Shown here piece by piece: positions 61,182 to 64,000 of a DNA stretch of 64,000 bases. The stretch lies in contig CAWELM010000025.1 in NCBI GenBank assembly GCA_963809815.1, positions 248,001-312,000 on the forward strand. Direction: 5' to 3'. Below the pieces are notes generated by a model. It had not been told where the DNA came from. It made no database searches and worked only from the letters and a program-made list of their open reading frames with translations. Within the stretch, counting starts at the first letter, position 1. Every line of letters starts with the position of its first letter. Position numbers and translations under genes: made by a program. The DNA is from CAVVJA01 sp963809815 (GTDB lineage Bacteria; Actinomycetota; Actinomycetes; Mycobacteriales; Jatrophihabitantaceae).

Positions 61182-63599
61182 GTGGACGGTTTCCTCTTTA
61201 GTTATCAGGGCTTCGATCCGGCGGCCGAAGGACTCCGTGAAGCTCTGACCTCGACGGGAAACGGCTATCTGTGCAGTCGGGGTGCGGTCGAGTGGGAGTC
61301 GGCAGACGACGTGCACTATCCAGGTACCTACGTGCACGGCGGCTATAACCGGGAAACCACAATTCTGGGCGGTCTGCCGGTGTTGAACGAAGACCTTGTC
61401 AACATGCCGAACTGGCTCGTCCTCCAGTTGCGGATAGAAGGGGAGGAGGCGGTCCGACTGTCTGATCTAGAGCTGCTCGACTACTCACACGAGCTTGACA
61501 TCCGGACCGCGACCGTTCGCCGCTTCATTCGCTTTCGAGATCGGAGCGGCCGGCAGACAACTCTGGACAGCCGGCGGTTCGTGAGCATGGCCGCCCGCCA
61601 CCACGCAGCGATCGAATGGACTCTCGTACCCGAGGATTGGTCGGGTCATGTGGAGGTCATCACCGCGATCGACGGCCGAGTGCGCAATGCCGGTGTCGCC
61701 AGGTATCGGCAGCTGGAAGGGCGGCACCTGAATCCGGTATCCCCACGCACGTACGGGCCTGAGGTCATCGCCCTCAAGTCAGAAACCAGACAATCAAACC
61801 TCTACATCAGCGAAGCTGCTCGAACGCGGGTATTTCGTGACGAGCAACAATTGCCAGTCGGACGAACGCTCTACCAAATGGAGGACTACATCCAGCAAGT
61901 CCTGGCCTTCGACGTGCAGCCAGGTATACCAACACGGGTCGAGAAGATGGTGAGCTTCTACATCTCTCGCGACCCAGCCGTCAGCGACACATTGATGAAA
62001 GCAGCGACCTCAGCGGTTCGCCATACCGACTTTGCCGGATCCTACGAGCGACATTGTGCCGCCTGGGATGAGCTCTGGCAGGTTTGCGATGTGTCGGTGT
62101 CCGGAAACGAGCGCGTGCAACAGCTGCTCCGGCTGCACATCGCCCACGTGCTGCAAGTGTGCTCCGTGCATACCGCTGATCTTGATGCCGGGCTGCCGGC
62201 CCGCGGACTGAACGGGGAGGCCTACCGAGGTCACATCTTCTGGGACGAAATCTACGCATTCCCGTTCTTCAACGTTCGGCTGCCAGAAATCGCCCGCGGC
62301 CTTCTGATGTACCGATACCGCCGGCTGGGCGAAGCGCGGGCCGCCGCCCGCGCGGCGGGATATCGCGGCGCGATGTTCCCATGGCAGAGCGGAAGTGAGG
62401 GCACCGAGGAGACCCAGAACACCCATCTCAATCCACTATCCGGCCAGTGGGAGCCCGACCTCAGCCACAATCAACGGCACGTCAACGCGGCGATCTTCTA
62501 TAACATCTGGCACTACTACCAGACTACGCACGACCATGCCTTCCTCGCCGAGTATGGCGCGGAAATGATGTTAGAAATTGCCCGGTTCTGGGAGTCGATC
62601 GCGCACTACAACCCCGCGCGCCAGCGCTATGAGATTCACGGCGTGATGGGCCCGGACGAGTTCCATGAGAAGTATCCGGATGCCACTGAGAGTGGCCTGT
62701 ATAACAATGCCTACACCAACGTCACGGTGGCGTGGCTATGCGACATTGCGGCCCGGCTGCTTACCATGTTGCCCGCGAGCCGCGCTGCGGCGTTGCGGGC
62801 CCGGCTGCACATCGACGACGAAGAGCTCACTCAGTGGCGGGAGATGAGCCAGCGAATGTTCGTCCCGTTCCACGACGACGGCATCATCAGCCAGTTTGAG
62901 GGATACGAGGACCTCAAAGAGCTGGACTGGGATGCGTATCGAGCGAAGCACGGCAACATTCAGCGGCTAGACCGCATCCTGCGCGCTGAGGGTGACGACC
63001 CGAATCGCTACAAGATCAGCAAGCAGGCCGATACGGTGATGCTCTTCTTCCTGTTCTCGCGCGCCGAACTCGCGGGCATCTTCCAGCGCCTCGGTTATGA
63101 GTACCGCGACGATACGGCGAAGCGGAACATCGAGTACTACGACCGACGGACTTCGCACGGTTCGACATTGAGCTTCGTGACCCACGCCGGAGTTCTGGCC
63201 GCACTTGATCCGGACAGTTCCTGGGAGCGGTTTATGGTCGCGCTGCAGAGTGATGTCGAAGACGTTCAAGGTGGCACCACGAAGGAAGGCGTCCACACCG
63301 GTGTCATGTCCGGGACGCTCGACCTGGTCCAACGCTATTTCGCGGGCACCCAAGTGCGTGATGGCGACCTGCATTTCGACCCTCGGCTCCCGAGCCAGCT
63401 TCACGCCCTTTCCTTCCCCATGCAGTTCCGTCGCCGCCGCATTCTCGTCTCGCTCACGCATGAACGCCTCACGTTGACGATGCACCCCGAGGGCGCCAAC
63501 CGACCGTTCCAGCTGAGCGTTGGCGACGAGGTCCGCGAGATGCGTCCTGGCGACCACACCGAATTCGAACTGGGCCCGCGCCCGCCAATCACCCAGTAG
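61182..63599 (+). CDS. Glycoside hydrolase family 65 disaccharide phosphorylase (trehalose/kojibiose/maltose type)
   Basis: 805 residues from the GTG at 61182, chosen for the strong GGAGGAGG just upstream; the frame is open further 5' but without homology. Order: N-terminal beta-sandwich (GYLCSRGAVEWE, GTYVHGGYNRET), linker helices, an (alpha/alpha)6 barrel and a small C-terminal beta domain. The catalytic Glu is in VMGPDEFHEKYPDA. Other signatures are FWDEIYAFPFF, GAMFPWQSGSEGTEETQ and the phosphate-loop STLSFVTHAG region. The enzyme phosphorolyses an alpha-glucoside disaccharide to beta-glucose 1-phosphate; which linkage cannot be fixed. The HAD gene starts ten bases downstream and would convert the product to glucose 6-phosphate. 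Confidence 0.92.
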   Translation: MDGFLFSYQGFDPAAEGLREALTSTGNGYLCSRGAVEWESADDVHYPGTYVHGGYNRETTILGGLPVLNEDLVNMPNWLVLQLRIEGEEAVRLSDLELLDYSHELDIRTATVRRFIRFRDRSGRQTTLDSRRFVSMAARHHAAIEWTLVPEDWSGHVEVITAIDGRVRNAGVARYRQLEGRHLNPVSPRTYGPEVIALKSETRQSNLYISEAARTRVFRDEQQLPVGRTLYQMEDYIQQVLAFDVQPGIPTRVEKMVSFYISRDPAVSDTLMKAATSAVRHTDFAGSYERHCAAWDELWQVCDVSVSGNERVQQLLRLHIAHVLQVCSVHTADLDAGLPARGLNGEAYRGHIFWDEIYAFPFFNVRLPEIARGLLMYRYRRLGEARAAARAAGYRGAMFPWQSGSEGTEETQNTHLNPLSGQWEPDLSHNQRHVNAAIFYNIWHYYQTTHDHAFLAEYGAEMMLEIARFWESIAHYNPARQRYEIHGVMGPDEFHEKYPDATESGLYNNAYTNVTVAWLCDIAARLLTMLPASRAAALRARLHIDDEELTQWREMSQRMFVPFHDDGIISQFEGYEDLKELDWDAYRAKHGNIQRLDRILRAEGDDPNRYKISKQADTVMLFFLFSRAELAGIFQRLGYEYRDDTAKRNIEYYDRRTSHGSTLSFVTHAGVLAALDPDSSWERFMVALQSDVEDVQGGTTKEGVHTGVMSGTLDLVQRYFAGTQVRDGDLHFDPRLPSQLHALSFPMQFRRRRILVSLTHERLTLTMHPEGANRPFQLSVGDEVREMRPGDHTEFELGPRPPITQ

Positions 63600-63609
63600 G
63601 GATGCCACC

Positions 63610-64000
63610 ATGCCAATGTTCCGGGGAGCGATTTTCGACGTCGACGGCGTACTGGTCGACTCACCGCACGAGAAGGCCTGGCAGGAGTCACTACGCGAGC
63701 TGATGGAATCCGACTGGCAGGACATCCGCGAGCAGACAACGTGGTCGCGGGACGCCTTCACCCCCCGCGTGTACGAGCAATACGTGTCCGGCAAGCCGCG
63801 CATGAGCGGCGCTCGAGCGGCGCTCGACTACTTCGACGTGCCGGACGCGGAGAGGCGAGTCGCGGAATACGCGCAGCGCAAGCAGGAGATGGTACTGCGG
63901 CTTATCGACGCGGGCGATTTCACTGCCTATCCCGATGCGCTGCGTTTCGTCATCACGACCAAGGAGGCCGGACTACGGATTGCCGACGCCTCATCGTCTA
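63610..64000 (+). CDS. Beta-phosphoglucomutase-like HAD hydrolase (3' end cut by window edge)
   Basis: The first 130 residues are visible from the ATG at 63610 and the frame is open at the edge. The HAD nucleophile motif is GAIFDVDGVLVDSPHEKAW, with the two Asp residues of phosphomutases, followed by the helical cap (YEQYVSGKPRMSGARAALDYF, where SGKPR matches the beta-PGM substrate-binding region). The motif II threonine region is near VITTKEAG. Beta-phosphoglucomutase interconverts beta-glucose 1-phosphate and glucose 6-phosphate, exactly the step after the GH65 phosphorylase encoded ten bases upstream. Actinobacterial enzymes of this type are sometimes fused to or paired with GH65. The missing C-terminus prevents a full check. 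Confidence 0.88.
   Translation, partial: MPMFRGAIFDVDGVLVDSPHEKAWQESLRELMESDWQDIREQTTWSRDAFTPRVYEQYVSGKPRMSGARAALDYFDVPDAERRVAEYAQRKQEMVLRLIDAGDFTAYPDALRFVITTKEAGLRIADASSS

Overview
The window is high-GC actinobacterial DNA. Gene content (Rpf-type resuscitation factors, protein O-mannosyltransferase, L25/Ctc, AdaA-AlkA fusion, the metG-tatD-rpfB-rsmA order, tRNA-Gln upstream of glmU-prs) points to an actinobacterium near the Mycobacteriales/Frankiales side; the genus cannot be fixed from sequence alone.

Left third (1-27.1 kb): a cell-surface glycan and secreted-protein locus. A tightly coupled minus-strand operon (12.4 kb down to the left edge) encodes a Gfo/Idh dehydrogenase, an NDP-sugar epimerase (frameshifted), two DegT aminotransferases, an uncharacterised protein, an N-formyltransferase, an AlgD-like nucleotide-sugar 6-dehydrogenase, a GT4 glycosyltransferase, an AsnB-type amidotransferase and a bi-domain oxidoreductase cut by the edge. 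Many junctions are 4-base ATGA/GTGA overlaps. Upstream lie two giant secreted proteins (each about 1,913 aa once frameshifts are repaired). Both have an N,N-dimethylformamidase-beta-like N-terminal module followed by Ig/FN3 and DUF4082 modules, and they flank a small lipoprotein. One carries four 798-bp tandem repeats. A WbpD-type acetyltransferase and a WbaP-type initiating sugar transferase close the locus. The inferred product is a glycan containing N-formyl and N-acetyl amino sugars and uronic acid. The nearby secreted formamidase-like proteins may act on formamide groups; this is inference.

Middle (27.2-46.8 kb): mostly core genes. These are ppc, adaA-alkA and ogt (alkylation repair), pth, rplY, ispE, a TetR regulator with a desaturase and a paired palindromic operator, tRNA-Gln, glmU (five apparent 1-base insertions), prs, rsmA, two stalked cell-wall hydrolases of the Rpf type, tatD, metG and rsmI. 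A palindrome with the same 13-base arms occurs twice, at gene ends.

Right (46.9-64 kb): protein mannosyltransferase, PhzF-like protein, a P-type ATPase-PPK2 pair, small oxidoreductase and VOC proteins, an alkaline-phosphatase-superfamily phosphodiesterase, a semialdehyde dehydrogenase, the nickel-pincer cofactor genes larC/larB/larE (no larA here), and a GH65 phosphorylase followed by a beta-phosphoglucomutase-like HAD protein running off the right edge.

Data quality: four genes contain twelve apparent frameshift events, all extra bases and none missing. One of them is the normally essential glmU. Assembly error is the first explanation to test.
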